NCBI GenBank assembly: GCA_028871455.1
Contig: JAGWNF010000007.1
Coordinates: 53,294-117,293 of the forward strand
DNA from: Alphaproteobacteria bacterium
GTDB taxonomy: Bacteria; Pseudomonadota; Alphaproteobacteria; ATCC43930; CGMCC-115725
Direction of reading: 5' to 3'
Length of the DNA stretch: 64,000 nt
This document shows, in pieces, positions 22,440 through 31,451 of this stretch (position 1 is its first letter; the number at the start of each line of letters is the position of its first letter). The translations under genes were made by a program, and so were the position numbers. The notes beneath the pieces are model-generated. The model saw nothing but the letters and a program-made list of their open reading frames with translations. It was not told the DNA's origin and ran no database searches.

Positions 22440-23000
22440 ATGGCGCTGCACGAAATCACCGCCGCCGGTCACGGCGTTCTGCTCGAGATCGCCTATGCCA
22501 CGGCGGCGAACTTCACCGGCAAGCCGGTCTATAGCCGGCCCGGCTGCTACCTCCATCCCGACGCCGAAGCGGCGCTCGAGCGTGCCGTCGAATTGGCGCG
22601 GCCACTCGGCCTCCGGCTCAAGATCTTCGACGCCTTCCGGCCGAGCGAGGCGCAATGGGCACTGTGGAACTTCCGGCCCGATCCCGAGTTTCTGGCCGAT
22701 CCGCGCCGGGGTTCGCCGCATTCGCGCGGTGTCGCCGTCGATCTGACGTTGATCGACGGCCGTGGCCAGGCGCTCGACATGGGCACCGGCTTCGACGCCT
22801 TCACGCCGCTGTCGCATCACGGCAGCACGGCGATTCCCGAGCCGGCGCAGCGCAACCGGTTTCTGCTGCTGGGATTGATGAGCGCCGCCGGCTGGGACTT
22901 CTATAAGAACGAGTGGTGGCATTATCAGCTATTCGACAGCCGGAAATATCCCCTGCTGTCGGATGCCGATCTGCCCGAACCGATGATGGCCTTGGTTTAG
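22440..23000 (+). CDS. ddpX: D-alanyl-D-alanine dipeptidase (VanX/DdpX type)
   Basis: A 186-residue zinc dipeptidase of peptidase family M15D. Zinc ligands fit the motifs S92-P-H94-x6-D101 and E158-x-x-H161 (NEWWH). Such enzymes cleave D-Ala-D-Ala and feed D-alanine recycling or cell-wall turnover; in this chromosomal setting resistance is not implied. No signal peptide is visible, so it is cytoplasmic. It is divergent from tsaB with a 34-base gap. Confidence 0.9.
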   Translation: MALHEITAAGHGVLLEIAYATAANFTGKPVYSRPGCYLHPDAEAALERAVELARPLGLRLKIFDAFRPSEAQWALWNFRPDPEFLADPRRGSPHSRGVAVDLTLIDGRGQALDMGTGFDAFTPLSHHGSTAIPEPAQRNRFLLLGLMSAAGWDFYKNEWWHYQLFDSRKYPLLSDADLPEPMMALV

Positions 23001-23083
23001 GTCACGCTCGCAGCCGCGACGCCAACCCTGCTCGCGCGACTTCGGCTGGAGATTGAACGCGGGCGGCGGCGCGCGAAACCGGA

Positions 23084-23626
23084 TCAGACCGGCCGGACTT
23101 CGGTTACTTCCGGAATGTAGTGGCGCAGCATGTTCTCGATGCCGGCCTTGAGCGTCGCGGTCGACGACGGACAGCCCGAGCACGAGCCCTGCATGTGGAG
23201 ATAGACCACGCCGTCGGCATAGTGGTCGAAGACGATGTCGCCACCGTCCTGCGCCACCGCCGGCCGCACCCGGGTCTCGAGCAGCTCTTTGATCTGGGCG
23301 ACGACCTCGTCGCTCTCTTCCTCGGTGACCGCCTTGGGCGCCTCGAGCACGATCGGCTCGCCGGCGGTGAAATGCTGCATGATGGCACCGAGCACCTGCG
23401 GCTTGAGCGCCAGCCACTCGACGTCGTCGGCCTTGGCAACGGTGATGAAGTCGGCGCCGAGGAACACGCCCGCGACGCCGGGGAGGCCGAAGAGGCGCTG
23501 CGCCAGCGGCGAACGCGCGGCGCTGTCGACCGTCGGAAAATTCGCCGTGCCGTCGCCCATGACGGCGCGCCCAGGCAGGAACTTGAGGGTCGCCGGGTTC
23601 GGCGTCGTCTCGGTCTGGATGAACAT
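23084..23626 (-). CDS. NifU/Nfu-type Fe-S scaffold protein
   Basis: A 180-residue Nfu protein. The N-terminal Nfu domain starts MFIQTETTPNPATLKFLPG; the C-terminal NifU-like domain holds the cluster-binding C-S-G-C motif (GSCSGCPSS). These proteins carry [4Fe-4S] clusters to target apoproteins. The ATG at 23626 is chosen because the conserved N-terminus begins there. Confidence 0.93.
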   Translation of the reverse strand: MFIQTETTPNPATLKFLPGRAVMGDGTANFPTVDSAARSPLAQRLFGLPGVAGVFLGADFITVAKADDVEWLALKPQVLGAIMQHFTAGEPIVLEAPKAVTEEESDEVVAQIKELLETRVRPAVAQDGGDIVFDHYADGVVYLHMQGSCSGCPSSTATLKAGIENMLRHYIPEVTEVRPV

Positions 23627-23706
23627 CGGCTCCGCTCCCAATCCGGCCCTAAATTTGGGCTTCGGCTGTGGCAAGTCAACCCTTTGCGGGATAAGGATAA
23701 CCCGGC

Positions 23707-24516
23707 TCAGCGACGGCGGGCGCGTTTAGCCGACGGCGGGCTTGCCGGCCGCAACGGCTTGTCCGGCGCCGCGGCGACCTCCGGCACCCGCCGCCGGCGC
23801 AGCCGCAGCGCGAGGCCGCCGGTTACGGCCACGGCGAGCGCCGCGAGCGCGCCATAGAGCGCGAGCGTCCAGCCGGCGATGGCGCCGACCGCGATGCTGG
23901 TGCCACCGCTGACCGCGAGCGACATGGTCTGGCCGCCGATCAGTTTTTTGTCGTGCAGCAGCAGAACCTCGATGAAGTAGTTGCCGGCCGGCGCATCTCC
24001 GGGCAGCTCCAGCGTGGTGCGGAACAGGCGGCCGCCGACGAATGTGACCTTGCCGACCGCGGCGGCGTAAAGGCCGGCGCGCTCGCGCTCGGCGACGAGA
24101 TCCGCGCGGTACTGCTGCGCCACTGCGGGATCCTCGCCGCCCGACTGCAGCTCGAAGCGCAAATTGTCGAGCCCGATCTGATGCAGCGCCCGGACGTCCC
24201 GCGGCACGATCGCGTCGAGCGGCGCCGAAGCGTAGACCGCATAGAAACCGGGTACGCCGCCGAAGGCGACGCTGTGCGCGGTTAGCCAGAAATTGCCCAA
24301 GGGGCCGTGCCGCACGATGGCATCGGCCTCGGGTCCGCGTACTACCACGACGATGTCGCCGGGGGCGTCAACGGTGCCGAACAGCGTGACCGTGGTCGGC
24401 GATTCCGACGATAGCGTGATCCGATGCGCCGAAAGATCGGCGGTCAGCGCCGGCTGCGCGCGCGCGGCTGGCGCGAGCCCGACCGCGAGCACGAAGACCA
24501 GGAGCACGCGCGTCAT
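23707..24516 (-). CDS. TIGR02186-like secreted/membrane protein
   Basis: A 269-residue protein with an N-terminal signal peptide (RVLLVFVLAVGLAPAARAQ), a beta-rich extracytoplasmic domain and one C-terminal membrane helix (about residues 205-230) ending in an Arg-rich cytoplasmic tail. It resembles the TIGR02186 family, usually found beside sulfite exporter TauE/SafE genes; no exporter gene is next to it here. Function is unknown. The ATG at 24516 is chosen because it places the signal peptide at the N-terminus. Confidence 0.72.
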   Translation of the reverse strand: MTRVLLVFVLAVGLAPAARAQPALTADLSAHRITLSSESPTTVTLFGTVDAPGDIVVVVRGPEADAIVRHGPLGNFWLTAHSVAFGGVPGFYAVYASAPLDAIVPRDVRALHQIGLDNLRFELQSGGEDPAVAQQYRADLVAERERAGLYAAAVGKVTFVGGRLFRTTLELPGDAPAGNYFIEVLLLHDKKLIGGQTMSLAVSGGTSIAVGAIAGWTLALYGALAALAVAVTGGLALRLRRRRVPEVAAAPDKPLRPASPPSAKRARRR

Positions 24517-24665
24517 CGGCGCGGCCAGACAGTGGGAAACGCGCACATGACGCGGCACTCTATAGTCGCGACCGTCGTCGACAAAGCGCTTTGGCCGGCG
24601 CGGCGCAAAACTGTCGCACCGGCCGGCGTGCCAGCTATGATCGCGCTCCCGCAACGGAGACCGGC

Positions 24666-25076
24666 ATGGCCAATCTCGCCGACAAGAAGACCCTCACCCT
24701 CGCCGCCGCGCGCGCCATCGTCGCCGCGGCCGAGGCCGAGGCGCGCAAGCACAATCTTAACGTCACGATGACGGTAGTCGACGAGGGCGGTCACCTGTTG
24801 CATCTGGCACGCATGGACGAAACCGGTCTTGCCAGCGTCGAGGTCTCGATTGCCAAGGCGCGCGCGGCCGTGATGTTCAAGCGGCCGACTAAATTCTGGG
24901 AAGACGCCTATGCGAGCGGCAAGACGCATCTCGCGAAGCTGCCCGGCGTGTTACCGATCGAGGGCGGCGTGCCGCTGACGGTCGGCGGCCAGATTATCGG
25001 TGCCCTCGGCGTTTCCGGCGCGTCGTCGGCGCAGGACGGCCAGGTCGCCGGCGCCGGCGCCGCGGCGCTTGATTGA
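24666..25076 (+). CDS. GlcG/HbpS-family heme-binding-like protein
   Basis: A 136-residue protein of the GlcG/HbpS family. Features are TLAAARAIVAAAEAEARK, the MTVVDEGGHLLHLARMD strand and PIEGGVPLTVGGQIIGALGVSG. Members include a haem-binding sensor accessory and proteins encoded near glycolate oxidase. Here it is alone, so its role is open. The ATG at 24666 has GGAGA upstream. No signal peptide. Confidence 0.83.
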   Translation: MANLADKKTLTLAAARAIVAAAEAEARKHNLNVTMTVVDEGGHLLHLARMDETGLASVEVSIAKARAAVMFKRPTKFWEDAYASGKTHLAKLPGVLPIEGGVPLTVGGQIIGALGVSGASSAQDGQVAGAGAAALD

Positions 25077-25096
25077 GCGCCGGCGCGCGCCCAGGC

Positions 25097-25231
25097 TCAG
25101 TGGCGACGATGACTCGGCGGCAGCGTGAGCCACGCGTAGGTCGCGACGCCCAAGCCCAAGAGCCAGATCAGACCCAGCATCGCGCCCATGGCGCCGCTAT
25201 GACCGGTCATTCCGTAGATTGCGTTCCACAT
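25097..25231 (-). CDS. Small single-pass membrane protein
   Basis: A 44-residue protein with one membrane helix (about residues 13-34, MGAMLGLIWLLGLGVATYAW) and a short basic, His-containing tail. The ATG at 25231 is preceded by GGAAGGGG. The family is not recognised. Its 196-base upstream region has an FNR/FixK-like box (25339-25352) and a tandem palindrome (25386-25407), so regulated expression is likely. Confidence 0.6.
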   Translation of the reverse strand: MWNAIYGMTGHSGAMGAMLGLIWLLGLGVATYAWLTLPPSHRRH

Positions 25232-25338
25232 GGCTGACACCCCTTCCGGCCCTTGCGGCCGGTTTTGATGCCCGAATTGAAGCGGCGTTCCGCCCGTTTT
25301 CTTGATCGGGATTAGGGCGAAAAAGCCCTTTTCCTGCA

Positions 25339-25352
25339 TTGATTTAGGTCAC
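25339..25352 (-). promoter_or_regulatory. FNR/FixK-like box
   Basis: TTGAT-TTAG-GTCAC matches the TTGAY-N4-RTCAA dyad bound by FNR/FixK regulators at 9 of 10 positions. It lies about 110 bases upstream of the small membrane protein ATG, which is compatible with oxygen-responsive control. One site only, so chance is possible. Confidence 0.4.
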
Positions 25353-25382
25353 TTTGGCCTGTGTTGCTTGCAAGCCAGTTAT

Positions 25383-25411
25383 GCTCTGGTATACCACTGG
25401 TATACCAGAGC
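25383..25411. repeat. Tandem TGGTATACCA palindromes forming a 13-bp inverted repeat
   Basis: CTGGTATACCA occurs twice without a gap (25386-25396 and 25397-25407). The whole block is a perfect inverted repeat with 13-bp arms around ACT. Each unit fits the T-N-GT-N-AC-N-A operator of FadR-type GntR regulators. It lies 16 bases after the trpS stop and upstream of the small membrane protein gene. No U-tract follows, so a classic terminator is less likely. Confidence 0.6.
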
Positions 25412-25427
25412 GTCGAGGGGGTGTGGC

Positions 25428-26426
25428 TCAGGGCCGCAGCAGGCCCATGATGTCGAAGACGTCGCGCAGCACCGGCGAGGCGATGGCATTGGCGCGCTCG
25501 GCGCCGCGCTTCAGGATGCCGTCGATATAGGCCGGATCGGCCAACAGCCGCTTCATCTCGACGGCGATGCGGCCGCAGACATCGGCCGCCAGATCGGCGA
25601 GCTCGGCCTTGAAATCCGAAAAATTCCAGCCGGCGAAGCGCTGGACCGCCTCGGCGAACGAGACGCCGGAGAGCGCGGCATAGATACCGAGCAGGTTCGC
25701 CGCCTCGGGCCGCGCCTCGGCGTCCTTCTCGGTCGCGGGCAGCGGCTGCGGATCGGTCTTGGCCTTGCGGATCTTGAGCGCGATCGCCGCGGCGTCGTCG
25801 GTCATGTTGAGCCGCGAATAGTCCGACGTATCGGACTTGGACATCTTCTTGGTGCCGTCCCGAAGGCTCATCACCCGGGTGCCAGCGCCGAAAATCTGCG
25901 GCTCGGGCACCGGAAAGAAATCCACGCCGAAGCGCCGGTTGAAAGCGCCCGCGATGTCGCGCGCCAACTCCAGATGCTGCTTCTGGTCTTCGCCCACCGG
26001 CACGTGCGTCGCCTTGTAGAGCAGGATGTCGGCGGCCATCAGCACCGGATAGGAATAGAGACCGAGGCCGGCTTCTTCGCGGTGCTTGCCCGCCTTTTCC
26101 TTGAACTGGGTCATGCGGTTGAGCCAGCCGAGCGGCGTGAGGCACCCCAGGAGCCAGGCGAGCTCGGCATGACCGGGCACGGTCGATTGGTTGAAGATGA
26201 TGCAACGTTCGGGATCGATGCCGGCGGCGATATAGGCCGCGGTGACCTCGCGCGTCTGGCCGGTCAGCTCCTTGGGATCCTGCGGCAGCGTGAGCGCGTG
26301 CAGGTCGACGATGCAGAAGATGCAATCGTAGTCCTTCTGCAGCTGGACCCAGTTGCGGATCGCGCCGAGGTAGTTGCCGAGGTGCAGGTTGCCGGTGGGC
26401 TGGACGCCCGAGAAGATGCGTTGCAT
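25428..26426 (-). CDS. trpS: Tryptophanyl-tRNA synthetase
   Basis: A 332-residue class I aminoacyl-tRNA synthetase charging tRNA-Trp. The HIGH-like motif is in [11 protein letters not shown] and the KMSKS motif is exact (KKMSKSD). The ATG at 26426 gives the family N-terminus [12 protein letters not shown]; a longer frame to 26546 would add unrelated residues. It follows murJ by 34 bases in the same direction, a pairing common in alphaproteobacteria. Confidence 0.97.
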   Translation of the reverse strand: MQRIFSGVQPTGNLHLGNYLGAIRNWVQLQKDYDCIFCIVDLHALTLPQDPKELTGQTREVTAAYIAAGIDPERCIIFNQSTVPGHAELAWLLGCLTPLGWLNRMTQFKEKAGKHREEAGLGLYSYPVLMAADILLYKATHVPVGEDQKQHLELARDIAGAFNRRFGVDFFPVPEPQIFGAGTRVMSLRDGTKKMSKSDTSDYSRLNMTDDAAAIALKIRKAKTDPQPLPATEKDAEARPEAANLLGIYAALSGVSFAEAVQRFAGWNFSDFKAELADLAADVCGRIAVEMKRLLADPAYIDGILKRGAERANAIASPVLRDVFDIMGLLRP

Positions 26427-26460
26427 GCCGTCATCGCTGATGGAGGGCGCGGGCGAACCG

Positions 26461-28017
26461 TTATCGCCGCCGGCGGGCGGCGAGGTCAAGCCTGCCGCCA
26501 AGCTCGCTCCAATCGGCCGCGCCGAGCAGCAGCGCGAAACCGGCAAAGGCGACGAGTCCGGCGACGATCAGCGCCGTCAGCGCGGCGATGCGGACGGCGG
26601 TTCCCCCGGCGAATTCGGGCGCCAGCGGCAGGCCGAGCGCGACCAGTACCGCGCCCATCAGCGCGGCGGCCAGCAGGATGCGCGGAATGCGCGACCGCGA
26701 TCGCGCGTCGAGCCGGAAATGGGCCCGCCGGTGCAGTAGCCAGAGCAGCGACAGCGCGTTGATCCAGCCGGCGATCGAGGTGGCGCCGGCGACGCCGACA
26801 TATGCGAAGGGCAGCGCCACACCGAGCACCAGGGTCAGGACCAAATTTGCCGCGACGGCGACGACCGCGACCTTGACCGGCGTCTTAGTGTCGTGGCGCG
26901 CGAAGAAGGCCGGCGCCAGTACCTTGACCAGGACGAAGGCCGGCAGGCCGGCGGCATAGGCGGCAAGCGCACCGGCGGTGGCGTGCACCTCGGCGGGACC
27001 GAAGGCGCCGCGCTCGAACAGCGCCGCCAGGATGCGCGGCGCCAGCATGCCGAGCGCCACTGCCGCCGGCACGGTCAGCAGCAGCGCCAGCTCGAGGCCG
27101 CGATTCTGCGTCTGGACCGCGCCGGCATCGTCGCCGGTGCGTACCTGGCGCGACAGCGGCGGCAGGATCGCCGTGCCGACGGCGGTTCCGACCACCGCCA
27201 GCGGCAGCTGGTTCAGCCGGTCGGCGTAATAGAGATAGGACACCGCGCCGGTCGGCAGCAGCGACGCCACCGCGGTCGAGACCACGAGATTGAGCTGCGT
27301 CACGCCCGCGCCGAGGATGCCCGGCCCCATCAGCCGGACCAAGCGCTTGAGCGCCGGCGTCCAGCGCGGCCGCGGGAAGTGCAGCGCAACGCCGGCGTGG
27401 TGGCAGGACACCATCAGCCAGACGAACTGGGCGAAACCGGCGGACGTGACCGCCCAGCTCAGCGCCACGCCGTTGACCGGCCGGACCAGCAGCAGCGTGC
27501 CGATGAGGAAGACGTTGAGCAGCACCGGCGCCGCCGCCGTCGCCGCGAAGCGTTCGAGCGAATTGAGCACGCCGCCCTGCAACGCGACGAGCGAGATGAA
27601 CAGCAGGTAGGGAAAGGTGATGCGCGTGAAGGTGACGGTGATGGCGAATTTCTCGGGCTCGGCGGCGAAACCCGGCGCCAGCACGTGCAGCAGCGCCGGC
27701 GTGAAGATCTCGCAGAGCAGGACGAAGACGAATAGCACGGCGGTCAGCGCCGCGACCGCTTCTTCGGCGAAGCGCCGCGCCGGCAACCGGCCGTCCTTCG
27801 CCACCATGCCGGCGAAGATCGGCACGAAGGCGGCGCTGAAGGCGCCTTCGGCGAAGAGCGCGCGGAACAGGTTGGGCAGGCGCAGCGCCACGAAAAACGC
27901 GTCGGCCACCGGTCCGGCGCCGAGGAATTGCGCCATCAGAACGTCGCGGACGAAGCCCAGGACGCGGCTGATCATGGTGTAGCCGCCCACCGTCGCGACC
28001 GAGCGCAGAAGGGCCAT
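26461..28017 (-). CDS. murJ: Lipid II flippase MurJ
   Basis: A 518-residue polytopic membrane protein of the MviN/MurJ family that flips lipid II for peptidoglycan synthesis. It starts with [23 protein letters not shown] and has about 14 membrane helices with family segments [21 protein letters not shown] and [11 protein letters not shown]. Length is normal. It reads away from dapB, which starts 160 bases to the right on the other strand. Confidence 0.95.
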   Translation of the reverse strand: MALLRSVATVGGYTMISRVLGFVRDVLMAQFLGAGPVADAFFVALRLPNLFRALFAEGAFSAAFVPIFAGMVAKDGRLPARRFAEEAVAALTAVLFVFVLLCEIFTPALLHVLAPGFAAEPEKFAITVTFTRITFPYLLFISLVALQGGVLNSLERFAATAAAPVLLNVFLIGTLLLVRPVNGVALSWAVTSAGFAQFVWLMVSCHHAGVALHFPRPRWTPALKRLVRLMGPGILGAGVTQLNLVVSTAVASLLPTGAVSYLYYADRLNQLPLAVVGTAVGTAILPPLSRQVRTGDDAGAVQTQNRGLELALLLTVPAAVALGMLAPRILAALFERGAFGPAEVHATAGALAAYAAGLPAFVLVKVLAPAFFARHDTKTPVKVAVVAVAANLVLTLVLGVALPFAYVGVAGATSIAGWINALSLLWLLHRRAHFRLDARSRSRIPRILLAAALMGAVLVALGLPLAPEFAGGTAVRIAALTALIVAGLVAFAGFALLLGAADWSELGGRLDLAARRRR

Positions 28018-28176
28018 GGGGCCGATGGTGTAGTGGATGCAGTCGGGCGTGGGAAGAGGCGCGGAACCGGCGCCGTCGGCGCCGTGGTCGACGTCCGAGG
28101 AGTCGATGGCGCCCTAAGCGCCGCCGCGCTTGCTTTTGCGCCGTCCTTCGTCGAGGTTCAGGCGACAGAGGCGACC

Positions 28177-28986
28177 ATGGCGGACCTCAAGATCGGAATT
28201 TCCGGCTGCGGCGGCCGAATGGGCCGGATGGTGGCGCTCGAGCTGCTCGAGACCAAAGGCATCCGTCTCGCCGGCGGCATCGACGCGCCCGACAGCCCCT
28301 ATCTCGGCCGCGACCTCGGCGAGCTCGCCGGCGTAGGACCGCTCGGCATCAAGGCGGGCAGCGACGCGCTCGGCCTGTTTCGCGTCGCCGATGCGGTGAT
28401 CGACTTCTCGGCGCCCGTAGCCAGCGTTGGCCACGCGAAAATCGCCGCGGCAACGGGCAAGGCGCTGGTGATCGGTACTACCGGCCTCGACGTCGAGGAG
28501 GAGAATGCGTTGCGGCGCGCGGCGCGCAAGGCGCCGATCCTATGGGCGCCGAACATGAGCGTCGGCGTCAACCTATTGCTCGAGCTGGTGCGCGAGGCGG
28601 CGGCGCAGCTCGGCTCCGATTACGACATCGAAATCCTCGAGATGCATCACCGCCACAAGGTCGACGCGCCGTCGGGCACGGCGCTGGCGCTCGGTCGCGC
28701 GGCGGCCGAGGGTCGCGACGTCGAGCTCGGCAAGAAGCGCGTCGCCGCTCGCGTCGGCGTCACCGGACCGCGCAAGGCGGGCGACATCGGCTTCGCCGTG
28801 CTGCGTGGCGGCGACGAGGTCGGCTGGCACAAGGTGTTCTTCTCGGGCGCGGGCGAAGTGGTCGAGCTCGCCCACCGCGCTACCTCGCGCCGGGTCTTCG
28901 CGCGCGGCGCGGTGCGCGCCGCCCGTTGGCTTGCCGGGAAGAAACCCGGCCTCTACGCGATGACCGACGTGCTGGCGAAGGCGTAA
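28177..28986 (+). CDS. dapB: 4-hydroxy-tetrahydrodipicolinate reductase
   Basis: A 269-residue NAD(P)H-dependent enzyme of lysine and diaminopimelate synthesis. The Rossmann motif is ISGCGGRMG, and the substrate motif EMHHRHKVDAPSGTAL is complete. The ATG at 28177 begins the conserved N-terminus; earlier in-frame starts overlap murJ. Its last 107 bases are also read on the other strand as the tail of nth. Confidence 0.96.
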   Translation: MADLKIGISGCGGRMGRMVALELLETKGIRLAGGIDAPDSPYLGRDLGELAGVGPLGIKAGSDALGLFRVADAVIDFSAPVASVGHAKIAAATGKALVIGTTGLDVEEENALRRAARKAPILWAPNMSVGVNLLLELVREAAAQLGSDYDIEILEMHHRHKVDAPSGTALALGRAAAEGRDVELGKKRVAARVGVTGPRKAGDIGFAVLRGGDEVGWHKVFFSGAGEVVELAHRATSRRVFARGAVRAARWLAGKKPGLYAMTDVLAKA

Positions 28987-29665
28987 CGGCCTTCGCCGCT
29001 TTCGCCGGCCGCGCCGGATCGTCGACCGTCGTCTTCGCCGCGTAGAGACAGAGATGGCTGACGACGCAGCTCGGGCATTTCGGATTGCGCGCGGTGCAGA
29101 CGTAGCGGCCGTGCAGGATCAGCCAGTGATGTGCGTGGCGAAGATATCGCTCCGGCACCACCGCCAGCAGCGCCTCCTCGACCGCGCGCGGATCCTTGCC
29201 GGGCGCGAGGCCGGTGCGGTTGGCGAGTCGGAAGATGTGGGTGTCGACCGCGATGGTCGGCTGGCCGAAGGCGACGTTGAGCACGACATTCGCAGTCTTG
29301 CGGCCGACGCCGGGCAATTCCTCGAGCGCCTCGCGGTTCGCCGGCACTTCGCCGTCGTGTTTCTCGATCAGCATCTCCGACAGCCGGATGACATTGGCCG
29401 CCTTGGTGCGATAGAGGCCGATGGTCTTGATGGTATCGCGCAGCCGGGCTTCGCCGAGAGCGACCATCTTTGCCGGCGTATCGGCGACCCTGAAAAGTGG
29501 CTCGGTCGCCTTGTTGACGCCGACGTCGGTCGCCTGTGCCGACAGCACGACGGCGACGAGCAGCGTGTAGGGGTTGATGTAATCGAGCTCGGTGGTCGGG
29601 TCGGGCCGCTCGGCGGCCAGTAACGCAAAGAACCGCGCGACATTCTCTTTTGACATCCGGGCCAT
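28880..29665 (-). CDS. nth: Endonuclease III
   Basis: A 261-residue DNA glycosylase/AP lyase for oxidised pyrimidines. The helix-hairpin-helix ELPGVGRKTANVVL contains the catalytic Lys, the catalytic Asp is in AVDTHIFRL, and the 4Fe-4S loop is C-x6-C-x2-C-x5-C. About 54 residues rich in Arg, Ala and Pro follow the cluster, making it longer than the usual 210-220. This tail overlaps dapB antisense by 107 bases. MSKEN at 29656 is an alternative start. Confidence 0.95.
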   Translation of the reverse strand: MARMSKENVARFFALLAAERPDPTTELDYINPYTLLVAVVLSAQATDVGVNKATEPLFRVADTPAKMVALGEARLRDTIKTIGLYRTKAANVIRLSEMLIEKHDGEVPANREALEELPGVGRKTANVVLNVAFGQPTIAVDTHIFRLANRTGLAPGKDPRAVEEALLAVVPERYLRHAHHWLILHGRYVCTARNPKCPSCVVSHLCLYAAKTTVDDPARPAKAAKAVTPSPARRSSRRGRVSSRQANGRRAPRRARRPGAR

Positions 29666-29691
29666 AACCGGACCCTAATACGAGCGAGCCC

Positions 29692-30183
29692 ATGCGCGCC
29701 ACCGACGCCGCACCGGTGTTCTTCGATGCCCGACTGCAGCCCTATCGCAGCCTGCCGCCGCGCGGCTTCGCGGTCGTCATGGCGGTGCTGGCTGGCGCCT
29801 CGTTCATCATGTCGGTCGGCTGTATCTTGCTCGGCGCCTGGCCGGTGACCGGCTTCTTCGGCCTCGACGTCGGGCTGGTCTATCTCGCCTTCCGGATCAG
29901 CTATCGCAGCGCGCGCAAGGTCGAGCACGTCCGCCTGACCACATCCGACCTGACGGTCGAGCGCATCGGCGTGCGCGGCGACCGGCGACAGTGGCGCTTC
30001 GAGCCGGTGTGGGCGCGGCTCGTCTTCGAAGAGATCGCCGAGGACGAGAACCGGCTGTCGGTGACCTCGCACGGCCGCCGCCTGTCGCTCGGCGCGTTCC
30101 TGTCGCCGGGCGAGCGTCGGCGGCTCTATCGCGACCTCGCCGATGCCCTGGCGCGCTGGCGCCGCGCCCTCACCGGACGCTGA
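29692..30183 (+). CDS. DUF2244 domain membrane protein
   Basis: A 163-residue protein of the DUF2244 family. Two close membrane helices (about residues 25-45 and 52-70) are followed by a cytoplasmic beta-rich domain with WRFEPVWARLVF and LSLGAFLSPGERR, which are typical. Such genes are common beside nth or cytochrome oxidase genes in alphaproteobacteria; the function is unknown. It is divergent from nth with a 26-base gap. Confidence 0.85.
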   Translation: MRATDAAPVFFDARLQPYRSLPPRGFAVVMAVLAGASFIMSVGCILLGAWPVTGFFGLDVGLVYLAFRISYRSARKVEHVRLTTSDLTVERIGVRGDRRQWRFEPVWARLVFEEIAEDENRLSVTSHGRRLSLGAFLSPGERRRLYRDLADALARWRRALTGR

Positions 30184-30194
30184 CGCACCTTAAC

Positions 30195-30386
30195 TCAGCG
30201 CTTCTTGTGCCGATTCGATCGCTGTTTACGCGAGACACCGGCCTCCGTCAGCGCGATGGCGATCGCCTGACGGCGGCTCTTTACCTTGCCGCGGCGGCCG
30301 CGGCCGCCCTTCAATTCGCCTGTCTTGAACTCCCGCATCACGCGCGAAACCGTGCGGCGTCGGCCGCGCTTGGTTCGAGGCGCCAT
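30195..30386 (-). CDS. DUF6496-like small basic protein
   Basis: A 63-residue, strongly basic protein: KRGRRRTVSRVMREFKTGEL, then a Lys/Arg-rich linker, then RRQAIAIALTEAG. It resembles the DUF6496 family of small basic proteins with a conserved MxEFKxGEL and QAIAIALxEA pattern. The ATG at 30386 is used; the same frame is open much further upstream but that part is antisense to comM. Nucleic-acid binding is a guess from charge. It converges on the DUF2244 gene. Confidence 0.7.
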   Translation of the reverse strand: MAPRTKRGRRRTVSRVMREFKTGELKGGRGRRGKVKSRRQAIAIALTEAGVSRKQRSNRHKKR

Positions 30387-30509
30387 GGCATCCCTCCGAC
30401 GACGATGAAACGGGAGGCCGATCATACCATGGCGCGATGCTCCGGGGTTGCCGCTTTCGCGCCGTCGCGGCGCGCGATAGGCTCGAAGCGCGGCGCATGA
30501 GGGGGAAGC

Positions 30510-31451
30510 ATGGTCGCGCGCATCCGCACCGTCGCGTTCCAGGGGATCGAGGCGGTGCCGGTCGAGGCCCAGGTCACCATCGCCGGCGGCCTGCCGGCGA
30601 AGCGCATCACCGTCAACCTCGCGCCCGCCGATCTGCTGAAGGAAGGCAGCCATTTCGATCTGCCGATCGCGCTCGGACTGCTCGCGACCATGGGCGTGCT
30701 GCCGGCGGAGGAGCTCGAGCGTTTCGTCGCGTTGGGCGAGCTCGCGCTCGACGGCTCGCTGCTGCCGGTCGCCGGCGTCTTGCCGGCGGCGCTCGGCGCG
30801 GCGGCGGCGGGCCGTGGCCTCATCTGTCCGCGCGCGAGCGGCGGCGAGGCGGCCTGGGCCGGTCGGATCGAGGTGCTGGCGGCACCGTCGCTCCTGGCGC
30901 TGGTCAATCACTTCAAGGGGGCGCAGCTGCTGAGCGCGCCCGAGCCGAAAATCGCCGAGAGCCCGGCGGCGACGCTCGATCTCAAGGAGATCAAGGGCCA
31001 GGAAAGCGCCAAGCGCGCGCTCGAGGTGGCGGCGGCCGGCGGTCATAACCTGCTGATGATCGGTCCGCCCGGCGCCGGCAAGTCGATGCTCGCGCAGCGC
31101 CTGCCCGGTTTGTTGCCACCGCTGGCGCCGGACGAGGCGCTCGAGGTCAGCATGATCCATTCGGTCGCCGGTCTGCTGCGCGACGGTAAGTTGATGCGCG
31201 CGCGGCCGTTCCGCGATCCGCACCATTCGGCGTCGCTGCCGGCGCTGGTCGGCGGTGGCCTGCGCGGCAAGCCGGGCGAGATTTCCTTGGCGCACCTTGG
31301 GGTGCTCTTCTTGGACGAGCTGCCCGAGTTCCAACGTGCGACACTCGAAGCGCTGCGGCAGCCGCTCGAGTCCGGCCGTATCAGCGTCGCGCGCGTCAAC
31401 GCGCACGTGACCTACCCGGCACGCGTGCAGCTGGTGGCGGCGATGAATCCC
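30510..31451 (+). pseudogene. comM: ComM/YifB Mg-chelatase-like ATPase, 5' part (disrupted)
   Basis: The first 314 codons of comM/yifB, an AAA+ helicase that promotes branch migration in natural transformation. Walker A is GPPGAGKSM, Walker B is [11 protein letters not shown], and the sequence runs to LVAAMNP, where the island begins; a TGA formed at the junction (31452-31454) ends the frame. The N-terminal domain reads [15 protein letters not shown] and lacks about 30 residues, including the GLPDxxVxExRxRVRxAL segment found in the family, between short repeats at about 30590. The other part is at 63154-63516. The gene is probably non-functional even without the island. Confidence 0.93.

Noticed and set aside
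22440..23000. VanX-type dipeptidase as a vancomycin-resistance gene
   Set aside because: There is no vanH/vanA-like ligase or regulator nearby, and chromosomal homologues in Gram-negatives serve peptide turnover.
30387..31406. Long upstream extension of the DUF6496-like frame
   Set aside because: This part is antisense to comM. The real gene starts at 30386, where the family-like N-terminus begins.
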